DNA from: Salarchaeum japonicum
GTDB taxonomy: Archaea > Halobacteriota > Halobacteria > Halobacteriales > Halobacteriaceae
Direction: 5' to 3'
Assembly (NCBI RefSeq): GCF_020614395.1
Contig: NZ_CP085324.1
Location: forward strand, 811,564-875,563
Length of the DNA: 64,000 bases
Below the pieces are notes generated by a model. It did no database searches. It was not told the origin of the DNA and was given only the letters and a program-made list of their open reading frames with translations. A program made the translations under genes and the position numbers. Numbering within the stretch: the first letter of the stretch is position 1; every line of letters begins with the position of its first letter. Below, in pieces: positions 51,461 to 59,582 of this stretch.

Positions 51461-51936
51461 AGCACCTCCCGAAGCACTTGCGGCCGCGCTGGCGGTACCT
51501 CGCCGTGGAACTCGAAGGCTGGCCGGACGCCGCGTTCTCGCGGGGGGCGTTCCAGCGCGCGCTCTGGTACGCCGCGGGCAACCTCCTCGGCGACCCGGGG
51601 AGCGCGGACGCCGACCTGCGCGTGTTCTCCTTCGCGTTCGCGGACGGAACGGGGGAAGCCATCGTGCGGGCGCGCCGCGGCCACGTGAGCGAGGCGCGGG
51701 CGGCGCTCGCGTGCGTGACCGCCGTCGACGGCGAGGCCGTTCGCGTCGCCGTCCGCGGGGTTTCGGGGACGGTGCGTGCCGCGGAAGAAAACTATTTAGG
51801 ACGCGCGAGTTTAAGTACGGGCGAGGAAGAAGTCGTGTTCAGGAACGCCACCCGGCGCGCCGTCGCTCGCGACGGCCGCATCGACATCGACGTCGAGGGT
51901 GCGTACGTGGGCGCGACCCGCTCTGATTTGGACTAA
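51457..51936 (+). CDS. rnp2: Ribonuclease P protein component 2 (Pop5)
   Basis: 159 residues. LPKHLRPRWRYLAVELEGWP at the start and FSRGAFQRALWYAAGNLLGD match archaeal Pop5; VRVAVRGVSGTVRAAEENYL is the later conserved block. It pairs with Rpp30 on the RNase P catalytic domain. Overlaps the methyltransferase by ATGA. A locally AT-rich stretch (51790-51816) lies inside the gene and could hold an internal promoter for psmA. psmA starts 3 bp after the stop. Confidence 0.88.
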   Translation: MKHLPKHLRPRWRYLAVELEGWPDAAFSRGAFQRALWYAAGNLLGDPGSADADLRVFSFAFADGTGEAIVRARRGHVSEARAALACVTAVDGEAVRVAVRGVSGTVRAAEENYLGRASLSTGEEEVVFRNATRRAVARDGRIDIDVEGAYVGATRSDLD

Positions 51937-51939
51937 ACT

Positions 51940-52698
51940 ATGCAGGGTCAAAACCAGCAGCAAGCATACGACCGAGGTATCACGATCTTCTCCCCGGACG
52001 GTCGGCTCTATCAAGTGGAGTACGCCCGGGAGGCCGTCAAACGAGGCTCCGCGTCCATCGGGGTGCGCGCCGAGGACGGCGTCGTCCTCCTCGTGGACAA
52101 GCGCATCCGCTCCTCCCTGATGGAGGAGACGAGCGTCGAGAAGATTCACAAGGCAGACAACCACATCGGCATCGCGTCCGCGGGCCACGTCGCCGACGCC
52201 CGCCAGCTCATCGACTTCGCGCGCCGGAACTCCCAGGTCAACCGCCTCCGCTACGACGAGGCCATCGGCGTGGAGACGCTGACGAAGGACATCACCGACC
52301 ACATCCAGCAGTACACGCAGGTCGGCGGCGCGCGGCCGTTCGGCGTCGCGCTCCTCATCGGCGGCGTGGACGAGGACGGCAGCCCCCGGCTGTTCGAGAC
52401 CGACCCGTCCGGCACGCCGAACGAGTGGAAGGCGCTCGCCATCGGCTCCGGCCGCGACGACATCCAGAGCTATCTGGAGGAGAACTACCAGTCCGACCTC
52501 GAACTCGACGAGGCCGTCGGCCTCGCGCTCCGCTCGCTCGCGGAGAGCCACGAGGAGGGTCTCACCGCGTCCGGCATCGGCGTCGCCACCGTGGACGCCG
52601 AGTCCCGGAGTTTCGTCGAACTGACGAACGACGAGATAGACGAGTACCTCGACGACTTCGACCTGCAGGCCGAGTCCGACGACGAGAGCGAGGAGTAA
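51940..52698 (+). CDS. psmA: Proteasome alpha subunit
   Basis: 252 residues. Alpha-type signature YDRGITIFSPDGRLYQVEYA near residues 10-29 and no N-terminal catalytic Thr. It forms the outer rings and gate of the 20S proteasome, which Cdc48 or PAN would feed. The acidic tail LQAESDDESEE is typical of halophiles. Three bases after rnp2, before SBDS, the conserved archaeal order. Confidence 0.97.
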   Translation: MQGQNQQQAYDRGITIFSPDGRLYQVEYAREAVKRGSASIGVRAEDGVVLLVDKRIRSSLMEETSVEKIHKADNHIGIASAGHVADARQLIDFARRNSQVNRLRYDEAIGVETLTKDITDHIQQYTQVGGARPFGVALLIGGVDEDGSPRLFETDPSGTPNEWKALAIGSGRDDIQSYLEENYQSDLELDEAVGLALRSLAESHEEGLTASGIGVATVDAESRSFVELTNDEIDEYLDDFDLQAESDDESEE

Positions 52699-52776
52699 TC
52701 CCGTCGCTTTCTTTCGCTTTCCGCTCCGGGAGCGACGGCTACCACCTTTTTCCCGTCCGGGGGCGTAGCGGCTGGT

Positions 52777-53502
52777 ATGATTTCGCTCGACGAAGCCGTA
52801 ACAGCGCGGTTGGAGTCTCACGGGGAACGCTTCGAGGTGCTCATCGACCCGGACGCGGCGCTCGCGATGAAGCGCGGCGAGTTCGACGGCGACCTGGAGG
52901 ACGTCATCGCCGCCCGGGACGTGTTCGAGAACGCCAGTCGCGGCGACCGGCCCGCGGAGGAAGACCTCGAAACCGTGTTCGGGACGACCGACCCTCTCGA
53001 AATCATCCCCGAAGTCGTCGAGCGCGGGGAGATTCAGATTACGGCGGAACAGCGAAAGGAGATGCAGGAGCAAAAGCGCAAGCAGCTCATCAACACCATC
53101 GCGCGGAACGCGGTGAACCCCCAGATGGACAACGCGCCGCATCCGCCCGACCGCATCGAGAACGCGCTGGAGCAGGCGGGGTTCACGGTCGACCCGATGG
53201 AGCCGGTGGAGAACCAGGTTGACGACGCGCTCGACGCGCTGCGGCCCGTGATTCCGATTCGGTTCGACGAGGTGACGGTGGCGGTGCAGGTGCCCGCGGA
53301 CTACGCGGGGAGCGCGCAGGCCCAGATTCGGCAGTTCGGCGACCTGGAGCGCGAGGAGTGGCAGGCGGACGGCTCCTGGGTCGGCGTGCTGACGTTCCCG
53401 GCGGGGATGCAGAACGAGTTCTACGACCTCGTGAACGAGCACACGAGCGGCGAGGCGGAGACGCGCATCATCAAGGAGAAGGACGAACTCTCGACGCGCT
53501 AA
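52777..53502 (+). CDS. Ribosome maturation factor SBDS
   Basis: 241 residues in the three SBDS domains: FYSH-like N-terminus ([20 protein letters not shown] to about 85), helical middle ([20 protein letters not shown] and the [18 protein letters not shown] block), and ferredoxin-like C-terminus. It helps release aIF6 from the large subunit in late ribosome assembly. It has its own T-rich box 29 bp upstream, so it may be transcribed separately as well. It converges on the HTH regulator with a 4-bp overlap. Confidence 0.93.
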   Translation: MISLDEAVTARLESHGERFEVLIDPDAALAMKRGEFDGDLEDVIAARDVFENASRGDRPAEEDLETVFGTTDPLEIIPEVVERGEIQITAEQRKEMQEQKRKQLINTIARNAVNPQMDNAPHPPDRIENALEQAGFTVDPMEPVENQVDDALDALRPVIPIRFDEVTVAVQVPADYAGSAQAQIRQFGDLEREEWQADGSWVGVLTFPAGMQNEFYDLVNEHTSGEAETRIIKEKDELSTR

Positions 53503-54125
53503 CTGTCGAGGTGGGCGTGGACGAGCGCGCGCTCGGCGCGGTGGAGGATACCGCTCACTGTCGATTTTGCGAGGCCGACGTCTTCGGCGACGTCCGTGAG
53601 CGAGCACGCCCGGGGTTCGTCGTAGTAGCCCGCGGCGGCCGCCGCCTCCAGTACGTCCCGTTGGCGGTCGGTCAGCGGGTCGCGCTCTCCGGTCGCGTCC
53701 GCGTCCACGCGCTCCAGTCGGTAGTCCACGCCGCGCGCGTCGAGTTCGTCGCCGAGCCGCGAGAGGCGTTCGTGGGTGGCGGTGAGCGTCCAGCGCGCGA
53801 CGCCGTCGCTGACCTCGAACGGGAAGTCGAGCGGGAGTTTCGCGGAGCGGGTCGCGGAGAGCAGGGTGGGGGTGCGCGTCTCGAACTGCACGAGCACGCC
53901 GTCCTCTGCGGGGAGCACGTCACCGTCGCGGAGCGCGTCGCTCGACGCGACAACCGCCGCCATCTCGTCTGACGGGATGCCGCGCGCTTCGACGAGGCCG
54001 ACGCCAGCGCCGTCCTCGGCCGGGAGCGCGGAGAGCACGCGGAACGTCGCGTCGGGGTTCTCGCGGGTGACGGGGGCGAGCCACATCTCGTCGGGGAGCG
54101 TGATGGCGAGCGTCGCGCGGGTCAC
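53499..54125 (-). CDS. Bat-type HTH regulator (HTH_10 family)
   Basis: 208 residues. The C-terminal HTH_10 domain is [20 protein letters not shown], then [20 protein letters not shown], as in bacterio-opsin activator relatives. The N-terminal 140 residues are the usual Bat-type sensor-like region without a PAS or GAF domain I can recognise. The target is unknown; the adjacent globin gene, 45 bp upstream on the same strand, is the nearest candidate. It converges with SBDS. Confidence 0.85.
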   Translation of the reverse strand: MTRATLAITLPDEMWLAPVTRENPDATFRVLSALPAEDGAGVGLVEARGIPSDEMAAVVASSDALRDGDVLPAEDGVLVQFETRTPTLLSATRSAKLPLDFPFEVSDGVARWTLTATHERLSRLGDELDARGVDYRLERVDADATGERDPLTDRQRDVLEAAAAAGYYDEPRACSLTDVAEDVGLAKSTVSGILHRAERALVHAHLDS

Positions 54126-54170
54126 GGCCGCGGATAGGGGGGTCGCGGAAAAAACTCCGCCGATGCCGGC

Positions 54171-54557
54171 CTACACTGCGCCCGCGGGCGCTTCGACGTC
54201 CTCCTCGACGACGGGGTCGCGGAGCGCCTCGACCTCGTCCAGAATCGCCTCGACGTGTTCGTCGGGCACGTCGTTCTCGCGGAGCGCGGCTTCGAGGTTC
54301 TCCGCGGTTCGGTCGAACGCTTCGTGCGTGATACCCATGCCGTCGTGCGCGGATTCCATGTCGTCGCCGTCGTACTCGACGGGGCCGCCCGCGACGGCGC
54401 TGATGAACTGTACCTGGTGGGCGAACAGCGCTTGCTTGTCCACGCCGTCGAAGTACGGCGTGAGGTCGTCGTCGGCGAACATGCGGTCGTAGAAGTCGGA
54501 GACGACGGACTCGACGGCGTCGCGGCCGCCGATGTCCGCGTAGATGCTCTGAGCCAT
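54171..54557 (-). CDS. Truncated haemoglobin (group 1 globin)
   Basis: 128 residues of the 2-over-2 globin fold: SIYADIGGRDAVESVVSDFY, RMFADDDLTPYFDGVD, the E-helix block ALFAHQVQFISAVAGGP, and GMGITHEAFD with the proximal His near 78. It binds O2 or NO for detoxification or sensing. The ATG at 54557 gives the canonical start; an upstream in-frame start adds a basic leader unlike the family. It precedes the Bat-type regulator on the same strand. Confidence 0.9.
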   Translation of the reverse strand: MAQSIYADIGGRDAVESVVSDFYDRMFADDDLTPYFDGVDKQALFAHQVQFISAVAGGPVEYDGDDMESAHDGMGITHEAFDRTAENLEAALRENDVPDEHVEAILDEVEALRDPVVEEDVEAPAGAV

Positions 54558-54674
54558 TGCAGTCGGTACTCGGGGCGCGCGACCGGAGTACCTACGCCCG
54601 AACGTGTTCGCACTGCGGGACGCTACCACGGCTCACGAGCGGTGGTGCGAAAGAAGAATCGGTCGCGGGCGGGG

Positions 54675-55427
54675 TTACGCCCAGGCGGGTTTCGTGACGG
54701 TCACGTCCCCGCGCTCGAACGTGAACTGCTTCGAGACGGTCGCGGGTTCGCCATCGATGGTGGTCGTGTAGCTCACGGAGATGTCGGTGACGAAGCCGTT
54801 CGGCGTGACGGTCGCACTCAGAGTTTCCGTGGCGGCCTCGCCGTACTCGGTGCTGACGTTGACGGCGTCGGTCGCGCGGAGCTCGACGTTCCCGTCGTCG
54901 GTCTCGGAGACCTCTAGCTGGCCGGCCGCGAGGAGCGTGTAGAGGTACTCGCTCCACTGGTCGGGCGTGCGGACGAGGTCGGTGTCACCCGGGCCGCCGA
55001 CGGTCGCGGTGGTGGTGTTGCCGTCGTCGTGCGTGTACTGGACGGTGCCGGTGGTGGCGTTCGACCAGAACGCGACGCTACTGTAGTCGTTGCCGGGCGG
55101 GGTGGCGCTGTAGCCCCGGGACGCGGATAGCGTGTCGCCGCTGGCCTTCGTGGTCTGCATGTAGGCCTCGTAGCCCGAGCCGTTGACGCGGACGGACGTG
55201 ATTTCGGTAACCTCGTAGTCGGACGTCCGGAGCGCCTCGGCGTGCGCGTCCGTGAGGTCGAACCCGCTCTCGACGCCGGCAGCGGTGACGCCCGGCGGGT
55301 AATCGACGGACGCCTGGGTCGTGGTGGTGTTCGTGGTCGGTGCGGTCGTGCTCCCGCCGGTGCCGCCGCAGCCCGCGAGTGCGAGCATGGCTGCGAGCGC
55401 TACCGCGAGGAGGGCAGTCCTTCGCAT
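54675..55427 (-). CDS. Haloarchaeal lipoprotein (DUF7537-like family)
   Basis: 250 residues. Signal peptide with lipobox LAGC (Cys near 19), Thr-rich linker, then YPPGVTAAGVESGFDLTDAH and a C-terminal ending in VTKPAWA. These head and tail motifs match the proteins at 1840-2697 and 13501-14283. Probably membrane-anchored and surface exposed; function unknown. The ATG at 55427 gives a compact signal peptide. The promoter has a TATA-like CTTACTTATCC and an overlapping inverted repeat. Confidence 0.8.
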   Translation of the reverse strand: MRRTALLAVALAAMLALAGCGGTGGSTTAPTTNTTTTQASVDYPPGVTAAGVESGFDLTDAHAEALRTSDYEVTEITSVRVNGSGYEAYMQTTKASGDTLSASRGYSATPPGNDYSSVAFWSNATTGTVQYTHDDGNTTTATVGGPGDTDLVRTPDQWSEYLYTLLAAGQLEVSETDDGNVELRATDAVNVSTEYGEAATETLSATVTPNGFVTDISVSYTTTIDGEPATVSKQFTFERGDVTVTKPAWA

Positions 55428-55456
55428 GCTTTCGAATCGAAGCACCCCTCGGATAA

Positions 55457-55478
55457 GTAAGTTCTCTTACAGTACTGT
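55457..55478. promoter_or_regulatory. Inverted repeats overlapping the lipoprotein promoter
   Basis: GTAAG-TTCT-CTTAC (55457-55470) overlaps the TATA-like region of the leftward lipoprotein gene, and the 10-bp palindrome ACAGTACTGT (55469-55478) adjoins it. Such placement fits an operator. No regulator is known. Confidence 0.35.
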
Positions 55479-55548
55479 TATGGGTACACATACCACGAAA
55501 ATACGGCCCGAAACCGACCGAACCCGCAGAAAAGAACCCGCCGAATAC

Positions 55549-55683
55549 TATCCGCGCCGGAACCCGACGAGGAAACCGCCCGTGAAGCCCCACTTTTTCC
55601 GGGCGCTGGCACGCGCCCGGAAAACCTGGAGGAAAAACCGTTATCCGCGCCGGAATCCGACGAGGAAACCGCCCGTGAAGCCC
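55549..55683. repeat. 3' element C flanked by 42-bp direct repeats of the FUN14 gene end
   Basis: The last 42 bp of the FUN14 coding region (55642-55683) are repeated at 55549-55590 with one mismatch. Between them is a 51-bp insert (55591-55641). It contains TTTTCCGGGCGC-TGGCAC-GCGCCCGGAAAA and the linker CCTGGAGGAAAAA, with CCCAC at the left junction. These are the conserved parts of elements A and B. Here the element is inverted relative to the gene. The outer copy also ends in a stop codon (TAG). Confidence 0.8.
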
Positions 55684-55961
55684 GCGGAGATGGAGAGCGT
55701 GGAGAGGATGGTGTTAATCCACTCGGGCGGGGTGCCGTTCTGTGCGGCCTCGCTGGCCTGCACCGCGCCGGCAGTGAGGCGTTCCCAGTCCACGGTGAGG
55801 ATGCCGCGGGATTCGAGGAACTTGAACAGCGCGAGCTCGATGCCGACGAGGACGGCGATGAGTTTCGCGACTTTCTTCGCCGCGAACCCGATGATGCCGC
55901 CGATGACCGCGCCGCTCCCGAACTCGATGCCGAGGGAGGTCGGGTCGATGTTGACTGCCAT
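55641..55961 (-). CDS. FUN14 family membrane protein
   Basis: 106 residues with three hydrophobic glycine-rich segments: LGIEFGSGAVIGGIIGFAAK, LIAVLVGIELALFKFLESRG and SISAGFTGGFLVGFRRG at the C-terminus. This is the FUN14/FUNDC1-like layout found across archaea; function is unknown outside mitochondria. A TATA-like CCTTAAAAG is about 25-28 bp before the ATG, back to back with the hflX promoter. The stop codon TAA is at the edge of an inserted element, and the final 13 codons are duplicated downstream. Confidence 0.85.
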   Translation of the reverse strand: MAVNIDPTSLGIEFGSGAVIGGIIGFAAKKVAKLIAVLVGIELALFKFLESRGILTVDWERLTAGAVQASEAAQNGTPPEWINTILSTLSISAGFTGGFLVGFRRG

Positions 55962-56042
55962 ACCGTATCCGTCGCCGTCCGCTTTTAAGGCTCTTGTGCC
56001 GCGCCCGGTGCTTAAGTATTCTCGGCCCCTACCCTCGTGTAA

Positions 56043-57350
56043 GTGACAGGCGCACGTACACCTGACACGGCCGTCGTCGCGAAGCGCGTCGATTCGGGCA
56101 CCGCGGACACGGACGAGGTTCGCGACCTGGTTCGGGCGGCGGGCTACGACGTCGTCGGCGAGGTCACGCAGGCACGGAAAGCCGACCCCGCGCTCCAGCT
56201 CGGCGAGGGGAAGGTCGAGGAGCTCGCGACGCTGGTGCGGGACACCGGCGCGGACACGGTCGTGTTCGACAACCGGCTCGGCCCCTACCAGATCTTCAAC
56301 CTCGGCGGGAAGCTCCCGGACGGGGTGGAGGTCGTCGACCGGTTCACGCTCATCCTCGACATCTTCGGCCAGCGCGCGCACACCCGGAAGGCCCAGTTGC
56401 AGGTCGAACTCGCGGAACTCCGGTACGAACTCCCGCGCGCCGAGGCGAAGACGAGTCTCGCGAAGCGCGACGAGAAACCCGGGTTCATGGGGCTCGGCGA
56501 GTACGACGAGAGCCGCGAGCAGGACATCAAAGACCGCATCAGCCGCATCCGGGACGAACTCGCGAACATCGAGAAGACGGAGGAACACCGGCGCGACCAG
56601 CGCCGCGAGTCCGGGTTCGACCTCGTCGCGCTCGCCGGGTACACGAACGCCGGGAAGAGCACGCTGATGCGGTCGCTCGCCGCCGACCTCGACGTGGACG
56701 AGAACGAGGAGCGCCACCCCGACCTCGACACGACCGCGGAGTCCCGCGACATGCTGTTCACGACGCTCGGAACCACCACCCGGCGACTCGACATGGAGAA
56801 CCGGGACGTGCTCCTCACGGACACCGTCGGGTTCATCAGCGACCTCCCGCACTGGCTCGTCGAGTCGTTCAAGTCCACGCTCGAATCGGTCTACCAGTCC
56901 GACCTCGTCCTCCTGGTGGTGGACGCAACCGAGTCCGTCGAGGACATCCGGGAGAAGCTGGTGACGAGCCACGACACGCTCTACGAGCGCAACGAAGCCC
57001 CCATCGTCACCGTCCTCAACAAGGTGGACGAGGTGCCCGAGGACGAACTCGCGGAGAAGCGAGCGGCGCTCTCCGCGCTCGCGCCGAACCCCGTCGCGGT
57101 CTCAGGGAAGGAGGAACTGAACCTCGACGCGCTCCGCGAGCGCATCCACGACGAACTCCCCGACCGGGAGCGCGAACGCCTCGTGATGCCCCTGACGGAC
57201 GACACGATGAGCGTCGTCTCCTGGGTGCACGACAACGCGCACGTCCGCGACGTGTCCTACGGCGACGACGAAGTGGTCGTGGACTTCGAGGCCCGACCGA
57301 GCATCGTGGAGAAGACGCGCTCGAAGGCGAGCAACCTCGCGGAAGCCTAG
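56043..57350 (+). CDS. hflX: GTPase HflX
   Basis: 435 residues. The N-terminal HflX domain (KADPALQLGEGKVEELATLV, VVFDNRLGPYQIFNLGGKLP), a coiled-coil linker (about 120-185), and a G domain with G1 GYTNAGKST near 199-207, G3 DTVGF and G4 NKVD follow the family order. A ribosome-associated GTPase that splits or rescues ribosomes under stress. It starts with GTG at 56043, 28 bp after a TATA-like CTTAAGTATTC; I see no better ATG. Converges on moaC with a 4-bp overlap. Confidence 0.93.
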   Translation: MTGARTPDTAVVAKRVDSGTADTDEVRDLVRAAGYDVVGEVTQARKADPALQLGEGKVEELATLVRDTGADTVVFDNRLGPYQIFNLGGKLPDGVEVVDRFTLILDIFGQRAHTRKAQLQVELAELRYELPRAEAKTSLAKRDEKPGFMGLGEYDESREQDIKDRISRIRDELANIEKTEEHRRDQRRESGFDLVALAGYTNAGKSTLMRSLAADLDVDENEERHPDLDTTAESRDMLFTTLGTTTRRLDMENRDVLLTDTVGFISDLPHWLVESFKSTLESVYQSDLVLLVVDATESVEDIREKLVTSHDTLYERNEAPIVTVLNKVDEVPEDELAEKRAALSALAPNPVAVSGKEELNLDALRERIHDELPDRERERLVMPLTDDTMSVVSWVHDNAHVRDVSYGDDEVVVDFEARPSIVEKTRSKASNLAEA

Positions 57351-57820
57351 TTCTTCTCCTTCGCCACGACCTCGACGTTCTCGATGCGCGTCCCCGGGTA
57401 CTGGCCCGATTCGTCCTTCTCGGCGGCTTTCACCATGTCCCAGACGACGTTCAGCCCAGTAGTGACGCCCTCCAATGCCTCCATCTCGCAGCCGGTCTTT
57501 CCCGTGGTTTCGACGGCAACCTCCAGCACGACGCGGTCGTCGCGCACGTCGAAGTCGGTGTCCACGTTCGTGATGGGTATCTGGTGGCACATCGGAATCG
57601 TCTCCCACGTGTGCTTCACGGCCTGTATCGCGCCGACGCGCGCGGTGGCGAGGACGTCGCCCTTCCCGATTTCGTCCGCGCGAACCGCGTCCACCGTGGA
57701 CTCGGAGAGGTGAATCTCGCCGCGCGCGACCGCGCGGCGCTCGCTGTCCGGCTTCTCGCCCACGTCCACCATCTGCACGTCGCCCTCGTCCGTGGTGTGC
57801 GTCAGGTCGTCGTCAGTCAT
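57347..57820 (-). CDS. moaC: Cyclic pyranopterin monophosphate synthase
   Basis: 157 residues. MVDVGEKPDSERRAVARGEI, IPMCHQIPITNVD and GCEMEALEGVTTGLNVVWDM carry the active-site residues, including the terminal Lys/Asp region. It converts 3',8-cH2GTP to cPMP in molybdenum cofactor synthesis. It starts 8 bp inside the end of the nnr gene, so the two are translationally coupled. Confidence 0.95.
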   Translation of the reverse strand: MTDDDLTHTTDEGDVQMVDVGEKPDSERRAVARGEIHLSESTVDAVRADEIGKGDVLATARVGAIQAVKHTWETIPMCHQIPITNVDTDFDVRDDRVVLEVAVETTGKTGCEMEALEGVTTGLNVVWDMVKAAEKDESGQYPGTRIENVEVVAKEKN

Positions 57821-59240
57821 CGTCGTAGAGTGCGTGCGGGAGCCTCGTAAGCAGGTCGCTCGCGAGCAACCCGTAGCCGTTCTCGGCGACGGCGTCGTCG
57901 CCCGCGCGACCGTTCGCGTACGCGGCGAGCGCGCCGGCGTCCACGGGCTCGGTGACGGAGAGGAGCGCGCCGGTCGCGCCCGCGAGCACGTCCCCGGTTC
58001 CGCCGACGGTCATTCCGGGGTTGCCCGTGCGGTTCGCGCGCGTCGCCTCGCCGTCCGTGACGATGTCGTACGCGCCCTTCACGAGTATCGTGTGCCCGAG
58101 GTCGGCGGCGAACGACTCTACCGCCGCCATGCGGTCGCGCCACTCGGACTCGCGCGGGCCGCCCATTTTCACCAACTCGCCCTGATGGGGCGTGCAGACG
58201 AGCGTCGCCTCGGTGTCGACGTCCGGAACGACCTGGAGGGCGTCGGCGTCCACGACCGCGCGCCCCTCGTAGTCGGCGAGGAACTGGCGGACGGCGCGCA
58301 GGGTGTCGTCCGCGTCGCCGAGCCCCGGCCCCAGCACGACCACGTCGCGCTCGCTCGCGCGGTCGAGGAGCGTCTCGACGTGCGTCGGCTGGAGGCGCGT
58401 GCCGACGAACGGTTCGACGATGAGGTCTTCGCTGTACCCCTGCACCTCGTCCGCGACCGGTTCGGGGCAGGCGACGTACGCGAGGTCAGCGCCCGCGCGG
58501 AGCGCCGCCTGCGCCGACAGCGCCGGCGCGCCCGTGTACGGCCCGCCGCCGATGACCGTCACCTTCCCGAAGTCGCCCTTGTGCGCCTGCGGGTCGCGCC
58601 CGAGGACGTTACGGTCGCCCGGCCCGACGAACAACTCGGCCGCCTCGGGGATGCCGATGTCAGCGACCGTGACGGTCTCCCCGTCCAGTCCGGGTTTCGC
58701 GTCGTGGAAGGTGACGACGCGGTCGGCGTCCACGACCGCGCCCGGCGTCTCGCCCGTGTCCGCGTCCATGCCCGACGGCACGTCCACGGAAACGACGGTC
58801 GCCTCGGACTCGTTGATGGCGTCGATGGCGGACGCCTCGGGTTCGCGGGGCGCGCCCGACACGCCCGTTCCCAGCAGGGCGTCCACGAGCACGTCCGGCT
58901 CCCCGAAGTCGAGCGCGCGCGAGTCCGAGACTTCTTCCGCGGGGATGTCGCTCTCCGCGAGCGCGCCCCAGTTCTCCCGACTGATCGCGGTGGTGATGGT
59001 CTCGCGGCGGCCGAGAAGGTGGACGGACACGTCGTGGTCGGCGAGGAAGCGCGCGGCGACGAACGCGTCCCCGCCGTTGTTCCCGCGGCCCGCGACGACC
59101 GCCACGGACGCGCCCGGGTCGGCGACCTCGCGCACCTCGCGCGCGACCGCGTTCCCGCTCGACTCCATCAACTGCTTGCGTGAGACGCCGAGCGCCTCCG
59201 CGTTCTCGTCCACGGCGGCCATCCGCCTGCTCGAAATCAT
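57813..59240 (-). CDS. nnr: Bifunctional NAD(P)H-hydrate epimerase/ADP-dependent dehydratase
   Basis: 475 residues repairing hydrated NAD(P)H. The N-terminal YjeF epimerase domain (MAAVDENAEALGVSRKQLME, AGRGNNGGDAFVAARFL near 50-67) is fused to the C-terminal ribokinase-like dehydratase (IGGGPYTGAPALSA, VVLGPGLGDADD, TLVCTPHQGEL, MTVGGTGDVLAG). Both active-site regions are intact. It heads a two-gene unit with moaC. The start at 59240 is preferred; an ATG six codons later is possible. Confidence 0.94.
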   Translation of the reverse strand: MISSRRMAAVDENAEALGVSRKQLMESSGNAVAREVREVADPGASVAVVAGRGNNGGDAFVAARFLADHDVSVHLLGRRETITTAISRENWGALAESDIPAEEVSDSRALDFGEPDVLVDALLGTGVSGAPREPEASAIDAINESEATVVSVDVPSGMDADTGETPGAVVDADRVVTFHDAKPGLDGETVTVADIGIPEAAELFVGPGDRNVLGRDPQAHKGDFGKVTVIGGGPYTGAPALSAQAALRAGADLAYVACPEPVADEVQGYSEDLIVEPFVGTRLQPTHVETLLDRASERDVVVLGPGLGDADDTLRAVRQFLADYEGRAVVDADALQVVPDVDTEATLVCTPHQGELVKMGGPRESEWRDRMAAVESFAADLGHTILVKGAYDIVTDGEATRANRTGNPGMTVGGTGDVLAGATGALLSVTEPVDAGALAAYANGRAGDDAVAENGYGLLASDLLTRLPHALYDDD

Positions 59241-59278
59241 ACTCTACTCCTCTGTCTCGGCCGCCGTAAATCCGCGGG

Positions 59279-59557
59279 CTACCGCCGAATCTCGAACGAC
59301 TCGACGCCCGCCGGCTCCCCGTACTCCACGGATACGTCCGTCACGTCGGCCCGACGACTCCCTGTGTGACACCACTCCACCATCTCTTCCACGGCGTCCT
59401 CGTCGCCCTCGAAGACGGCTTCGACGCGGCCGTCCGCGAGGTTCTTCACCCAGCCGTCCACGCCGCGCTCGCGGGCGGCGTCCCGCGTGCTCGCCCGGTA
59501 GTAGACGCCCTGCACGGTTCCGGAGACGAAGACGTGCGCGCGGATTCGCTCGCTCAT
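59279..59557 (-). CDS. Acylphosphatase
   Basis: 92 residues, the standard length. The active-site loop GTVQGVYYRASTRDAA includes the catalytic Arg, and VKNLADGRVEAVFEGD contains the catalytic Asn. It hydrolyses acyl phosphates in the cytosol. A Tyr replaces the more common Phe in VQGVxYR. It lies between nnr and the OGG-like glycosylase on the same strand with short gaps. Confidence 0.93.
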   Translation of the reverse strand: MSERIRAHVFVSGTVQGVYYRASTRDAARERGVDGWVKNLADGRVEAVFEGDEDAVEEMVEWCHTGSRRADVTDVSVEYGEPAGVESFEIRR

Positions 59558-59582
59558 ACGTCGCTCTGGTGGCGGGTCGGAC

